Part shown: in pieces, positions 1 to 7,836 of the stretch
Layout of the letters: every line of letters starts with the position of its first letter
Position numbering within the stretch: the first letter of the stretch is position 1
From: Flavobacterium magnum
GTDB lineage: Bacteria > Bacteroidota > Bacteroidia > Flavobacteriales > Flavobacteriaceae
Reading direction: 5' to 3'
Assembly: GCF_003055625.1 (NCBI RefSeq)
Contig: NZ_CP028811.1
Coordinates: forward strand, 3,100,001 to 3,164,000
DNA length: 64,000 nucleotides
Notes under the pieces: generated by a model
Seen by the model: the letters and a program-made list of their open reading frames with translations, nothing else
Database searches by the model: none
What the model was told of the DNA's origin: nothing
Made by a program: the position numbers and the translations under genes

Positions 1-594
1 AAAGTTTTTAATCTTGAAACACATGAAGAAGAGGAAAATCCAAGACAAAAGCATCAAATAGAGCCAAGGCAAACATTTGCTATAATTGATTTTAATACAA
101 GTTTTTTATGGATAAGTAATTCAAAAAAAAGAAGTGCTCTAATTGAGCTATTAAAACATTATTTTCCAACTACTTTAATTACCGCTAAAGATATTTACGA
201 CGAGACTCAATTTGTTGAAACTCTGCGAAGGCTTGATACAATAAAAGTTTCAGCGGTTCCAAATTTATTAAGTCAAACTGGAATATTAAGTGATAAACTT
301 TGTGAAGAAATAAATGGTTATGAAGCCAATGTTGCAACACTTTCTCTATCTTATAATAATAGATACACGTCAGATTATTTGATAGAAAAAGTTAAATCTA
401 TTTTTGGACAGAAAAATGCATTAAAAAGTATCGTAATTTCGGGAAGGGATAATAATAATTTAGGAATGCTTTTCAATACAGAAGGTTTTTCCAGAAAAAT
501 TGAAGTCGAAGCAATTGTTGATGATGATGAAATGTTTGATCCAGAAGATGTATTTTTAAAATTACGAACAAAAATAGAAAGTGAAAATATTTAA
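1..594 (+). CDS. Hypothetical protein, C-terminal part (5' end outside window)
   Basis: The frame is open from base 1 and gives the last 197 residues of a soluble-looking mixed alpha/beta protein. I recognise no family. Its end overlaps the GTG start of the next gene by 14 bp, so the two are probably translationally coupled and belong to one two-gene cassette. A cytosolic protein paired with a small membrane protein is a layout seen in some defence modules, but nothing in the sequence proves that here. Confidence 0.8.
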   Translation, partial: KVFNLETHEEEENPRQKHQIEPRQTFAIIDFNTSFLWISNSKKRSALIELLKHYFPTTLITAKDIYDETQFVETLRRLDTIKVSAVPNLLSQTGILSDKLCEEINGYEANVATLSLSYNNRYTSDYLIEKVKSIFGQKNALKSIVISGRDNNNLGMLFNTEGFSRKIEVEAIVDDDEMFDPEDVFLKLRTKIESENI

Positions 595-1051
595 ATATTC
601 TTTAGTAGTTGTCTTGTCCATTGGAATTATCTTGTGGATTGCATGTCGCTTGGAACTAAATAATGCTGCATTAGATGTTATAGCAACTTTTCTATCCATT
701 ACTACTGGTTTCACAATTACCGCTTTATCAATCATTGCTACTTCTCCATTTTCAAAATTTCTATATTCCGTCGAATCCGCGAATGATAATTCAAAAACAC
801 TTTTACACAAATTAGTTGATAATTTTAGAATTTCAACATTTCTTTTTATCACAACAATTGGACTAATAATTGCTTTTAATTTTTTGCCCAAAGAATTTAC
901 CGGAAAAATATATCAATTCTATTTCTGTAGTTTTTCAACAGCAGACTTACTAAAGTCAATAATTTTCTACTTCACAATTTTATCTTTTCTTTCTTTCATT
1001 TTATTATTTCATACTTTTTCTAAATTTGTCACAAAATCAGCTACAAGTTAA
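581..1051 (+). CDS. Small multi-spanning membrane protein (second gene of cassette)
   Basis: 156 residues from a GTG start that overlaps the preceding gene. Hydrophobic segments lie near residues 5-20, 28-52, 83-103 and 120-145, suggesting four membrane spans; the short charged stretch between spans 2 and 3 contains SANDNSKTLLHK. No family recognised. The overlap with the upstream gene suggests co-translation and a joint role at the inner membrane. Confidence 0.75.
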   Translation: MKIFKYSLVVVLSIGIILWIACRLELNNAALDVIATFLSITTGFTITALSIIATSPFSKFLYSVESANDNSKTLLHKLVDNFRISTFLFITTIGLIIAFNFLPKEFTGKIYQFYFCSFSTADLLKSIIFYFTILSFLSFILLFHTFSKFVTKSATS

Positions 1052-1060
1052 AGGCACAAC

Positions 1061-1193
1061 AGCTAACAGCGGTTTCACTCAATTGCTGCTTCTCTTGTAA
1101 AATGAACCACCTTTTTCCATAACTTCGTTCTGTCCAGCCGAGAATACTCAGTTCCAAAAGCCGCAACTGACGTGAAGCCGCCGGACGTTACAG
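1061..1193 (+). repeat. attC 1
   Basis: R'' AGCTAAC, R' GTTACAG. Left arm has TTTCACTC instead of TTTCACGC. Closes the two-gene cassette at the left edge. Confidence 0.88.
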
Positions 1194-1539
1194 GCAATTG
1201 CTCCGTGTCCGAAATGACGATTTTCGTAATTGAATGGCTCGGCTTGCGTAATCACAAATCAACTTCTCTCCTATTTTTCAAAGAGCAACTTTGTGGCTCA
1301 GTTTTGAAACCTTGGCCGGGATTTTCTGATCTCCATTTACTTTTCTTCTTGCCGAGAAATCTCTGCGAAGCTCAATTGGGCTGTATTGCTGCTTAAGTCT
1401 TTGTCAATTTCTTTGTCTTGAAAAATGCTGAAAATCTCCTTTTCAAAATTCTAAACTTTAACGTGGTTCTCAAAAAAACTATCGCAGTAGAAATTCTTTG
1501 TGGTTACTTTGCGTGATTTTGCGCCTGTGTCGCAACAGC
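1188..1539 (+). repeat. Non-coding cassette NC-B, copy 1
   Basis: A 352-bp body between attC 1 and attC 2, with ends TTACAGGC and GCCTGTAA. Close copies lie at 36463, 52324 and 58172, and a diverged one at 59187. A reading frame runs from the attC into this copy (74 codons), but a 1-bp difference in the CTCCTATTTTTC stretch of other copies breaks it, so it is not a conserved gene. The distal part carries TTTGTGGTTACTTTGCGTG. Function unknown; possibly a regulatory or RNA cassette. Confidence 0.8.
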
Positions 1540-1672
1540 CTGTAACAGCGGCTTCACGCAATTGCTGCTTTCTTTGTAAAATGAACTTCTTTTTTCCATA
1601 ACTTCGTTTTGTCCAGCCGAGAGTACTCAGTTCCAAACGCCGCAACTGACGTGAAGCCGCCGGACGTTATGG
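1540..1672 (+). repeat. attC 2
   Basis: R'' CTGTAAC, R' GTTATGG. Left arm GCGGCTTCACG pairs perfectly with the right arm. Closes NC-B copy 1. Confidence 0.88.
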
Positions 1673-1712
1673 GCAAGCGCGGCGCAACGAACACGAAATC
1701 AACACTTAAAAC

Positions 1713-2045
1713 ATGATCGCAAGCTTAGAAATAGAAGAACTTGACAATTACTTATCTTATATTCGTCCGAGCGAAGAACTGAGATCAAAAATTGACATTG
1801 CTTACAGGATTGAAAAGCAAAGCGTGATAATTTTTGAGGTTACGCCGCATTGGAAAGATCCAAAACAGAAAATTGAAAGTAATGTTGCAAAGGCAACTTT
1901 TGTAAAAAAAGATAATCATTGGAAAGTCTTTTGGCGTCGTGCTGATTTGAAATGGCACTCTTACAAACCAATGCCTATAGTTGAAAATCTTCTTGACTTT
2001 ATTAGATTAATCGAAAAGGATGAATATAATTGCTTTTGGGGATAA
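1713..2045 (+). CDS. DUF3024 family protein
   Basis: 110 residues, soluble. The centre-to-end pattern EVTPHWKDP, then KATFVKKDNHWKVFWRRADLKWHSY fragments, is typical of the DUF3024 family of small bacterial proteins of unknown function. The gene follows a 40-bp leader rich in CG dinucleotides (GCGCGGCGCAACG) of the kind seen in many cassettes here, and ends a few bases before attC 3. It is the only gene in its cassette. Confidence 0.8.
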   Translation: MIASLEIEELDNYLSYIRPSEELRSKIDIAYRIEKQSVIIFEVTPHWKDPKQKIESNVAKATFVKKDNHWKVFWRRADLKWHSYKPMPIVENLLDFIRLIEKDEYNCFWG

Positions 2046-2055
2046 TTGCGCCAGC

Positions 2056-2188
2056 CCATAACAGCGGCTTCACGCAATTGCTACTCACTTTGTAAAATGA
2101 ACCACCTTTTTCCATAACTTCGTTCTGTCCAGCCGAGAATACTCAGTTCCAAAAGCCGCAACTGACGTGAAGCCGCCGGACGTTATGC
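2056..2188 (+). repeat. attC 3
   Basis: R'' CCATAAC, R' GTTATGC. Left arm GCGGCTTCACG. Closes the DUF3024 cassette. Confidence 0.88.
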
Positions 2189-2212
2189 GTGATTTTTGTT
2201 GTGTTGAAAGTT

Positions 2213-2225
2213 GGAGCTCCGCTCC
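2213..2225 (+). other. Conserved hairpin in NC-A cassettes
   Basis: A 5-bp stem GGAGC/GCTCC with a 3-nt loop. Across the 11 copies the stem never changes while the loop varies: TCC in most, TTC at the 14336 and 45799 copies, TGC at the 31501 copy. A fixed stem with a free loop suggests selection on structure. The following TATTTGGTTTT is terminator-like but weak. Confidence 0.5.
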
Positions 2226-2233
2226 TATTTGGT

Positions 2234-2266
2234 TTTGGGTGATTGGTTTGTGACTACATACGTTTA
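2234..2266 (+). promoter_or_regulatory. Possible outward promoter in NC-A
   Basis: TTTG at 2234-2237 and TACGTTTA at 2259-2266, 21 bp apart, resemble the Bacteroidota -33 TTTG / -7 TAnnTTTG promoter, with one mismatch in the last -7 base. It points into the next cassette. Both boxes are kept in all 11 NC-A copies. Chance matches are common in AT-rich DNA, so this is a hypothesis. Confidence 0.3.
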
Positions 2267-2296
2267 CGTTGTCTTGGGATCAATATTAAAACCAAC

Positions 2297-2429
2297 GCAT
2301 AACAGCGGTTTCACGCAATTGCTGCTTTCCTTGTAAAATGAACTTCTTTTTTCCATAACTTCGTTTTGTCCAGCCGAGAGTACTCAGTTCCAAATGCCGC
2401 AACTGACGTGAAGCCGCCGGACGTTAGCC
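2297..2429 (+). repeat. attC 4
   Basis: R'' GCATAAC, R' GTTAGCC. Closes NC-A copy 1. Confidence 0.88.
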
Positions 2430-2459
2430 GTAACCAATCCAAAAGTCGCGTATAACCAA

Positions 2460-2987
2460 ATGAGGAAATTTTTATTTATTCTAGCTTTATCGAGCTTATC
2501 TTGCAAAGAAGTAAAAAATACGGAATCTGAAAATGGAGTAATTTCTGAAAATGATTTGTATAGTGTTATCAACTCATTACAAAATTGTGCCCCGAAAGGC
2601 ACAATTTATTATTCTGAAAATGATACACCATATGATAAAAACTTCATCGAAACGTATAAACTGGATTCAATATTCAGCACTGAGGATGTGGACTTTTTCA
2701 GAAAACAAATGAAAAAAGCCACCGATTTTAAGTTAAATATACAAAAGACTAAATGCGACAGAATATTAACCAAGCACAACATAAACAAAATGCGTTTAGA
2801 AAGTAAAACTGACGAAATTTTTTGGGAAAAGATTCGGATGAAATATGGACCGTTAACATGTTTAGCTTACATAAAACTTCCGATATTCTCAAAGGACAAA
2901 AATTATGTGATTTTTTCCAGCAACTATTCAACTGGTCCGCATTCGTTAGGTGGATCTATCGAAATATACAAGAAAATAAATAATTAA
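2460..2987 (+). CDS. Lipoprotein, copy 1 of 3, truncated by a nonsense change
   Basis: 175 residues with an N-terminal lipoprotein signal (MRKFLFILALSSLSC, lipobox cysteine about residue 15). Copies at 8910 and 31778 are almost identical but 188 residues long. Here an AAA codon is replaced by TAA, so the last 13 residues (KWKRFHSLSGLM plus one) are lost. The middle has conserved-looking charged helices and the end has ISSNYSTGPHSLGGSIEIYKK-like beta structure. Family not recognised; likely anchored in an envelope membrane. Confidence 0.85.
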   Translation: MRKFLFILALSSLSCKEVKNTESENGVISENDLYSVINSLQNCAPKGTIYYSENDTPYDKNFIETYKLDSIFSTEDVDFFRKQMKKATDFKLNIQKTKCDRILTKHNINKMRLESKTDEIFWEKIRMKYGPLTCLAYIKLPIFSKDKNYVIFSSNYSTGPHSLGGSIEIYKKINN

Positions 2988-3035
2988 TGGAAACGCTTTC
3001 ATTCATTATCGGGATGGATGAGCTAATTTGGCTAC

Positions 3036-3168
3036 GGCTAACAGCGGTTTCACGCAATTGCTGCTTCCCTTGTAAAATGAACTTCGTTTTTCCATAACTT
3101 CGTTCTGTCCAGCCGAGAATACTCAGTTCCAAAAGCCGCAACTGACGTGAAGCCGCCGGACGTTAGCA
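3036..3168 (+). repeat. attC 5
   Basis: R'' GGCTAAC, R' GTTAGCA. Terminal segment has GAACTTCGTTTTTCC. Closes lipoprotein copy 1. Confidence 0.88.
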
Positions 3169-3200
3169 GAAACTGCAACCAAAATCACGTGTAAAGTCTT

Positions 3201-3911
3201 ATGAAAATTATCACATGGAACTGTAATATGGCTTTCAGAAATAAAGCGGAATTTATTTTAAAGCACGCTCCCGATATTTTAATAGTTCCTGAATGTGAAA
3301 ATCCAGATCGTTTAAAGTTTCCAATTGGAATTCCGCAACCGTCACAAATTATTTGGCATGGTGAAAATCAGAATAAAGGTCTTGGAGTTTTCTCGTACAG
3401 CAATTATAAATTAGAGTTACTAGATTGTCATAACGATAACTTTAAAAATATTTTGCCCATTGCAGTTACTGGCGGGAAAATTGACTTTACCTTATTTGCA
3501 GTTTGGGCTAACAATCCGCAAGACAAGGATGGCACCTATGTTACTCAAATTTGGAAAGCAATAAATTTCTACAGTTCATTGCTTTCTACAAAAACAATTT
3601 TAATTGGCGATTTCAACAGCAATACCATTTGGGATAAACCACGTCGTGAAGGAAATCATTCAACGGTAGTAGAAAAACTAAATGAAAAAAATATTACTAG
3701 TGTTTACCACAAATTTTATAGCCAAAATCAAGGAAGTGAGCAACACCCAACTTTGTACATGTATAGAAATGAAAGCAAACCATATCATATAGATTATTGC
3801 TTTGCGTCTGAAGATTTTATTAAGCTGTTGGAACACGTCGAAATTGGCAAATATCAAGATTGGACAAAACTAAGCGATCATAAACCTTTAATTGTGAAAT
3901 TTGACATGTAA
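3201..3911 (+). CDS. Endonuclease/exonuclease/phosphatase (EEP) family protein
   Basis: 236 residues covering a complete EEP fold. Visible motifs in order: TWNCN at 5-9 (metal-site Asn), PECE at 30-33 (catalytic Glu), GDFNSN at 136-141, HIDYCF at 196-201 and SDHKPL at 225-230 (terminal catalytic Asp-His). All key residues are present, so it should be an active Mg-dependent phosphodiesterase or nuclease. No signal peptide is seen, so it is likely cytosolic. The substrate (DNA, RNA, lipid or sugar phosphate) cannot be told from sequence. It is the sole gene in its cassette. Confidence 0.9.
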   Translation: MKIITWNCNMAFRNKAEFILKHAPDILIVPECENPDRLKFPIGIPQPSQIIWHGENQNKGLGVFSYSNYKLELLDCHNDNFKNILPIAVTGGKIDFTLFAVWANNPQDKDGTYVTQIWKAINFYSSLLSTKTILIGDFNSNTIWDKPRREGNHSTVVEKLNEKNITSVYHKFYSQNQGSEQHPTLYMYRNESKPYHIDYCFASEDFIKLLEHVEIGKYQDWTKLSDHKPLIVKFDM

Positions 3912-3921
3912 CAGCAGCATC

Positions 3922-4054
3922 TGCTAACAGCGGTTTCACGCAATTGCTGCTTCTCTTGTAAAATGTAACCGCTTTTTCCATAACTTCGTTCTGTCCAGCC
4001 GAGAGTACTCAGTTCCAAAAGCCGCAACTGACGTGAAGCCGCCGGACGTTACCT
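3922..4054 (+). repeat. attC 6
   Basis: R'' TGCTAAC, R' GTTACCT. Closes the EEP cassette. Confidence 0.88.
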
Positions 4055-4113
4055 GAAATTCGATCGAGCTACACAAACCTGAATAGTATTCATCATTCGA
4101 CAGGCTTTTTTTT

Positions 4114-4121
4114 TACATTTA
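4114..4121 (+). promoter_or_regulatory. Possible -7 element for the FlbD-like pair
   Basis: TACATTTA follows a run of nine or more T in a leader kept almost unchanged in the second copy of this cassette (22.7 kb). It matches TAnnTTTG at 7 of 8 positions. No clear -33 box is seen. Confidence 0.3.
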
Positions 4122-4144
4122 CTTTAAATTTTAAAATATAAAAC

Positions 4145-4330
4145 ATGAAAGGTTTCATAAAGGTGATTGACGTAAATGATAAAGAACATTTTTTGAACAT
4201 TGATTATATAATTAAATTTACGCCAACTGGTCAAGCTCATAGAGGTAATGCCATTGTTACCACCGTAAGTGAAACGATACAAACTACTACAACAGTTGAT
4301 GAAATTGTTGATATGATAAAACTTCAATAA
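4145..4330 (+). CDS. Small FlbD-like protein, copy 1
   Basis: 61 residues with the pattern of FlbD/flagellar-type mini proteins: a short beta-rich start (FIKVIDVNDKEHFLN), a middle TVSETIQTTTTVDEI and a helical end. It sits 1 bp before a second small gene, so the two form one operon-like cassette. The whole cassette recurs at 22774. Role unknown; FlbD proteins act in flagellar control, but a gliding flavobacterium would not need that, so only the fold is claimed. Confidence 0.7.
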   Translation: MKGFIKVIDVNDKEHFLNIDYIIKFTPTGQAHRGNAIVTTVSETIQTTTTVDEIVDMIKLQ

Positions 4331-4331
4331 T

Positions 4332-4586
4332 ATGTACACTTATAAAGAAGCTCAGAAAATAGCTAATTACTATTTGGGAAAAGTTATTGGCAAACCTTTA
4401 AGTAAGGCTAAAGCAAAATCATTACCTATTACAGAAATAAAGATTGAAGAATTAAACGATCATACTTTTAACGTATTTTGTTATGGGAAAGCTTCGTCAA
4501 GTGTTATCTTTTTTACAACTATAGACCTCGTCGCAAAAGATCTGGAACTTTTAGGTCCAGATGAAGTTTTAAAACTCGAAGATTAG
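4332..4586 (+). CDS. Small hypothetical protein paired with FlbD-like gene, copy 1
   Basis: 84 residues, soluble. It starts MYTYKEAQKIANYY and starts immediately after the stop of the FlbD-like gene, implying coupled translation. Duplicated at 22961 with two amino-acid changes (Y4H, G18E). No family recognised. A two-gene, leader-conserved cassette of this size could be a toxin-antitoxin or regulator-target pair, but no catalytic motif is visible. Confidence 0.7.
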   Translation: MYTYKEAQKIANYYLGKVIGKPLSKAKAKSLPITEIKIEELNDHTFNVFCYGKASSSVIFFTTIDLVAKDLELLGPDEVLKLED

Positions 4587-4624
4587 AGGAAGAATTTAGA
4601 AAGCAAACTCTGTCCACGAACTTC

Positions 4625-4757
4625 AGGTAACAGCGGTTTCACGCAATTGCTGCTTTCCTTGTAAAATGTAACCGCTTTTTCCATAACTTCGTTCTGTCCA
4701 GCCGAGAGTACTCAGCTTCGAAAGCCGCAACTGACGTGAAGCCGCCGGACGTTAGCA
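4625..4757 (+). repeat. attC 7
   Basis: R'' AGGTAAC, R' GTTAGCA. Has the TCAGCTTCGAAAG version of the right terminal segment. Closes the FlbD-like pair, copy 1. Confidence 0.88.
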
Positions 4758-4799
4758 GCAATGTTGGCGTGACGAAGTCAAACTGAACGAAAACATAAA

Positions 4800-5210
4800 A
4801 TGTGTCTATTAAAAATATATAGTGATAATGAATCTTTCGCATCGTTTGCCAAGACAACGGAAGTTCCTGTTTATAGCATCTCTGAAAAAGGAGATTACAA
4901 AAATGAGGCTAAAAAAATTGTCAATGAAGATTATAAAATATCTTTTGATGTCTCAGACAAAGAATGGGACGATTTAAAAGGCCAAGTTGGAGATGCAATT
5001 CTTTTTTTAGAAAAGCATTTTGAAGAATTAAATATTCTTTTATCAACTCATAATATAAGTAATGCTTATTTAGATTTTCCAATTTACTCTCGATTAGATA
5101 AAAATATAGTTAATCAAAATGACCATTTGCCAAAAGCACTAATTGTTTTAGCGGGAAAATTATGTATTGGAATTGAAATTGCAATTTATTCTAAAAATGC
5201 ATTTGATTAG
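4800..5210 (+). CDS. Hypothetical protein
   Basis: 136 residues, soluble, starting MCLLKIYSDNESFASF. Mixed alpha/beta with an acidic centre (DVSDKEWDDLKGQVGD) and a hydrophobic tail. No known motif. The leader contains the recurring GGCGTGACGAAGTC type sequence. The family is not recognised, but the reading frame is clean and fills the cassette. Confidence 0.7.
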   Translation: MCLLKIYSDNESFASFAKTTEVPVYSISEKGDYKNEAKKIVNEDYKISFDVSDKEWDDLKGQVGDAILFLEKHFEELNILLSTHNISNAYLDFPIYSRLDKNIVNQNDHLPKALIVLAGKLCIGIEIAIYSKNAFD

Positions 5211-5224
5211 AAAGATAACACTGC

Positions 5225-5357
5225 TGCTAACAGCGGTTTCACGCAATTGCTGCTTCTCTTGTAAAATGAACCACCTTTTTCCATAACTTCGTTCTGTCCA
5301 GCCGAGAGTACTCAGTTTGAAATGCCGCAACTGACGTGAAGCCGCCGGACGTTACCG
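5225..5357 (+). repeat. attC 8
   Basis: R'' TGCTAAC, R' GTTACCG. Right segment has the variant CTCAGTTTGAAATG. Confidence 0.88.
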
Positions 5358-5389
5358 GCAATTAATCAGCGACGGTAAAAGAAACGAAC

Positions 5390-5755
5390 ATGAAAAGATT
5401 ATTGTATATTTTATTAGTATTTCCAAATCTATTTTTTGCTCAAGTCTATCGTGCTAAACTAGTAGATTATGACGCAAGTAAAATTCCTGCATATTGCGGT
5501 TACCAAAAGTCATATGGAGTATTGAAATTTGAGTTGCAAGAAAAAAGTAGAAAAGGCGAAGTTGTATTTATTGTACAAGAATGTCCAAGAGAATTGATGG
5601 AAAAAGTTGGTGAATACAAAAATGATTCAATTTATTCTGTTTCAATTGGAGATCAAGTAAACAAAAAGTTGCGGGAAATAGGAATTGAAATTTGCAAAAG
5701 AAATTATCCCAAAGACAAGACAAAAATATTTTGGGTTGGGTTTATAAAACATTAA
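5390..5755 (+). CDS. Secreted hypothetical protein
   Basis: 121 residues. A signal peptide is clear: MKRLLYILLVFPNLFFAQ, cleavage expected after FFA. The mature part is small and charged with two Cys (IVQECP, IEICKRN) that might form a disulfide. Likely periplasmic or surface-exposed. No family recognised. Single-gene cassette. Confidence 0.72.
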   Translation: MKRLLYILLVFPNLFFAQVYRAKLVDYDASKIPAYCGYQKSYGVLKFELQEKSRKGEVVFIVQECPRELMEKVGEYKNDSIYSVSIGDQVNKKLREIGIEICKRNYPKDKTKIFWVGFIKH

Positions 5756-5759
5756 CTGC

Positions 5760-5892
5760 CGGTAACAGCGGTTTCACGCAATTGCTACTTTACGTGTAAA
5801 ATGAACTTCTTTTTTCCATAAATTCGTTGTGTCCAGCCGAGAGTACTCAGTTCCAAAAGCCGCAACTGACGTGAAGCCGCCGGACGTTAGCT
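5760..5892 (+). repeat. attC 9
   Basis: R'' CGGTAAC, R' GTTAGCT. Contains CATAAATTCGTTGTG in place of CATAACTTCGTTCTG. Confidence 0.88.
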
Positions 5893-5943
5893 GAAATTTC
5901 ATTAAAAATCCTGACCAAATTTAACATTTCAAATCAACCAATT

Positions 5944-6471
5944 ATGGAAGTCATTTTTAACGCGTTACTAACTGGAATAATTACGTTGGCATTAAATGTT
6001 ATTTTTTTTACTTGGATAAAAACAAAATGGGAGGAAAATCTAGAAACATATAAAATCGCCTATTCTGGGATTTTTAAAGAGAAAATAGAAATTCATAGAG
6101 AGTTACTTAAAAAGATTTATAATTTCAAATTCAAACTTCAACAATATGGTATTATGGGTAATGAAGATATGGCGATGGACTTGTTTAAAGAATCCAATGA
6201 TTTTATAAATTATTATTTAGTTAATCAACCTTTCATAAAACCTTCTATTTTAAATATGATTGAGAAACTAAATAAAGAATATCAAGAATGTTTTGAAATT
6301 TTTCACGCATATTCAGTTTATAAAACACCTGGCGTAGATCCAAAGCTACTATCAGAAGCTGCGCATAAAGCTTTAGAAGTTTCTAATCGCTTAAGAAGTG
6401 CTGATTTTAAAGCAATTGAAAATGAAATAATTCAGGAGATGAGAGCAGATTTGAAATATAGTGATTCGTAA
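5944..6471 (+). CDS. Single-span membrane protein with helical cytosolic domain
   Basis: 175 residues. One N-terminal membrane span (about residues 5-25) is followed by a long, highly helical, charged region with a WEENLETYKIAYSG start. The plan resembles the protein at 50267 (N-terminal span then helical body), though they are not obvious copies. No family recognised. It may be a membrane-tethered sensor or adaptor; that is inference only. Confidence 0.7.
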   Translation: MEVIFNALLTGIITLALNVIFFTWIKTKWEENLETYKIAYSGIFKEKIEIHRELLKKIYNFKFKLQQYGIMGNEDMAMDLFKESNDFINYYLVNQPFIKPSILNMIEKLNKEYQECFEIFHAYSVYKTPGVDPKLLSEAAHKALEVSNRLRSADFKAIENEIIQEMRADLKYSDS

Positions 6472-6488
6472 TTTGACTTAGAAACTTC

Positions 6489-6621
6489 AGCTAACAGCGG
6501 TTTCACGCAATTGCTGCTTCTCTTGTAAAATGTAACCGCTTTTTCCATAACTTCGTTCTGTCCAGCCGAGAGTACTCAGTTCCAAAAGCCGCAACTGACG
6601 TGAAGCCGCCGGACGTTACCA
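6489..6621 (+). repeat. attC 10
   Basis: R'' AGCTAAC, R' GTTACCA. Opens the only cassette whose two boundary 7-mers do not match perfectly. Confidence 0.88.
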
Positions 6622-6642
6622 GCAAGTTTAAACCGAATCGCG

Positions 6643-7071
6643 ATGAAAGAACGCCTTTATAAAAATATTGCACTTGCGCTTGTAGCAATTAATATTTGGA
6701 CTTTGTACAGTTTTTTTGACTATTACAATGCCACTAAATATTCTATGAGCAGTCTTACTCTTTTCTTTAATTTTATAGACAGTGTTTTTGCTGCGCTAGC
6801 AATTGGAATAATTGCTGTTATTTTAAGACTCACAATTTTTAGAACCAAAAGAAAAAAACTTTTGAAAAACAATTTTTTCTATGTGCTATGTGGCTTGTTC
6901 AATCTTAATTTGTTTATAATCTGGATTGTATCGTTATTAATGAAATTACTTCCGCTTAAATTAGAATCTACTTATTTTATGTTAGGCAGTTTGATAATAA
7001 CCATATTTATATTGTTTGACCTCTTTCTAAATAAAAATGAAATTCGTCAAATGGAAATTGAGAACACTTAA
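6643..7071 (+). CDS. Four-span membrane protein, paralogue of the one at 20232
   Basis: 142 residues with hydrophobic segments near 9-27, 40-65, 77-100 and 105-128. Shares fold, length and motifs such as NIWTLYSFFDYY / TIWTLYGFFEYF and FNLNLFIIWIVSLLMK with the cassette at 20232, so the two are diverged copies. No known family. The cassette's ends differ at one box position (start GTTACCA, end AGGTAAC). Confidence 0.75.
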   Translation: MKERLYKNIALALVAINIWTLYSFFDYYNATKYSMSSLTLFFNFIDSVFAALAIGIIAVILRLTIFRTKRKKLLKNNFFYVLCGLFNLNLFIIWIVSLLMKLLPLKLESTYFMLGSLIITIFILFDLFLNKNEIRQMEIENT

Positions 7072-7082
7072 TCAAAACCTGC

Positions 7083-7215
7083 AGGTAACAGCGGTTTCAC
7101 GCAATTGCTGCTTCCCTTGTAAAATGAACTTCTTTTTTCCATAACTTCGTTCTGTCCAGCCGAGAGTACTCAGTTCCAAAAGCCGCAACTGACGTGAAGC
7201 CGCCGGACGTTAGCA
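7083..7215 (+). repeat. attC 11
   Basis: R'' AGGTAAC, R' GTTAGCA. R'' mismatches the opening box of its cassette by one base. Confidence 0.88.
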
Positions 7216-7256
7216 GACATTTTGGAAAATCGTGCTAAGAATAACGAATGTGTTAG

Positions 7257-7682
7257 ATGATGAGAATATTAAAGACGTTAAAAGATAACGCTGTCAAATT
7301 ATTTCAAAAAAGTTCTTCACCAGAAATGAATAAATTTGAAGAACTGAGACGTAATCGATTGATTAAAAAAATGCGCTCAAATGCAATTGCGATTGTAACT
7401 GGGCAAATTAATATACATTCAGGCTGTATAAAAATGAGATGGTTTATTTCTGATATTGAAAGAATTAGTTGTCTGGAAAATATTGATTTAAAAGTGTTTG
7501 ATAATTTTTATAGCGCGTTTTCCAAATATCCAATTGCGAATGAAAGAAATTACTATAACAAACAGTATTTGGCTAAACTTGATATTGAGTTAGATTCAAT
7601 TAATGATCAATATAAACAATCTGTGCTGGAAAAATGTCAAGAAATCATTGAAAAATTTGAATATATCAAAAACGTCTGCTAA
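7257..7682 (+). CDS. Hypothetical helical protein
   Basis: 141 residues, soluble and helix-rich, with two possible starts in tandem (ATGATG). No motif recognised. Its stop codon is the TAA of the R'' box TGCTAAC, so gene and recombination site overlap. N-terminal part is basic (KTLKDNAVKLFQKSS). Confidence 0.68.
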   Translation: MMRILKTLKDNAVKLFQKSSSPEMNKFEELRRNRLIKKMRSNAIAIVTGQINIHSGCIKMRWFISDIERISCLENIDLKVFDNFYSAFSKYPIANERNYYNKQYLAKLDIELDSINDQYKQSVLEKCQEIIEKFEYIKNVC

Positions 7683-7809
7683 CAGCGGTTTCACGCAATT
7701 GCTGCTTTTCTTGTAAAATGAACCGCCTTTTTCCATAACTTCGTCTTGTCCGGCCGAGAATACTCAGTTCCAAAAGCCGCAACTGACGTGAAGCCGCCGG
7801 ACGTTAGCA
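7677..7809 (+). repeat. attC 12
   Basis: R'' TGCTAAC, R' GTTAGCA (here also complementary within one site). R'' supplies the stop codon of the previous gene. Has GTCTTGTCCGGCCGAG. Confidence 0.88.
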
Positions 7810-7836
7810 GATATTTTAACCAACCGACCTCAAAAT

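Larger units (their letters stand above)
2183..2296 (+). repeat. Non-coding cassette NC-A, copy 1
   Basis: A 114-bp body with ends TTATGCGT and ACGCATAA, the first of 11 near-identical copies. It holds a GGAGC-TCC-GCTCC hairpin at 2213-2225 followed by a T-rich run, and a possible Bacteroidota promoter at 2234-2266. No gene of useful length. This copy has TGATTGGTTTG where most copies have TGATTGGCTTG. Confidence 0.88.

Noticed and set aside
1172..1396. A 74-codon frame starting in attC 1 and running into NC-B
   Set aside because: Other NC-B copies carry indels that break the frame; the start lies in the attC right arm.
1451..1645. Reverse-strand reading frames of 60-75 codons over most attCs (start like MRRLELSTLGW, ending in KQQLRE)
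   Set aside because: They recur at every attC because the repeat itself is conserved, shift with small attC indels, and lie inside the recombination site. Not genes.
2384..2602. Reverse-strand 72-codon frame repeated at 8834 and 31702
   Set aside because: Exact shadow of the triplicated lipoprotein gene and its attC; conserved only because the + strand gene is.
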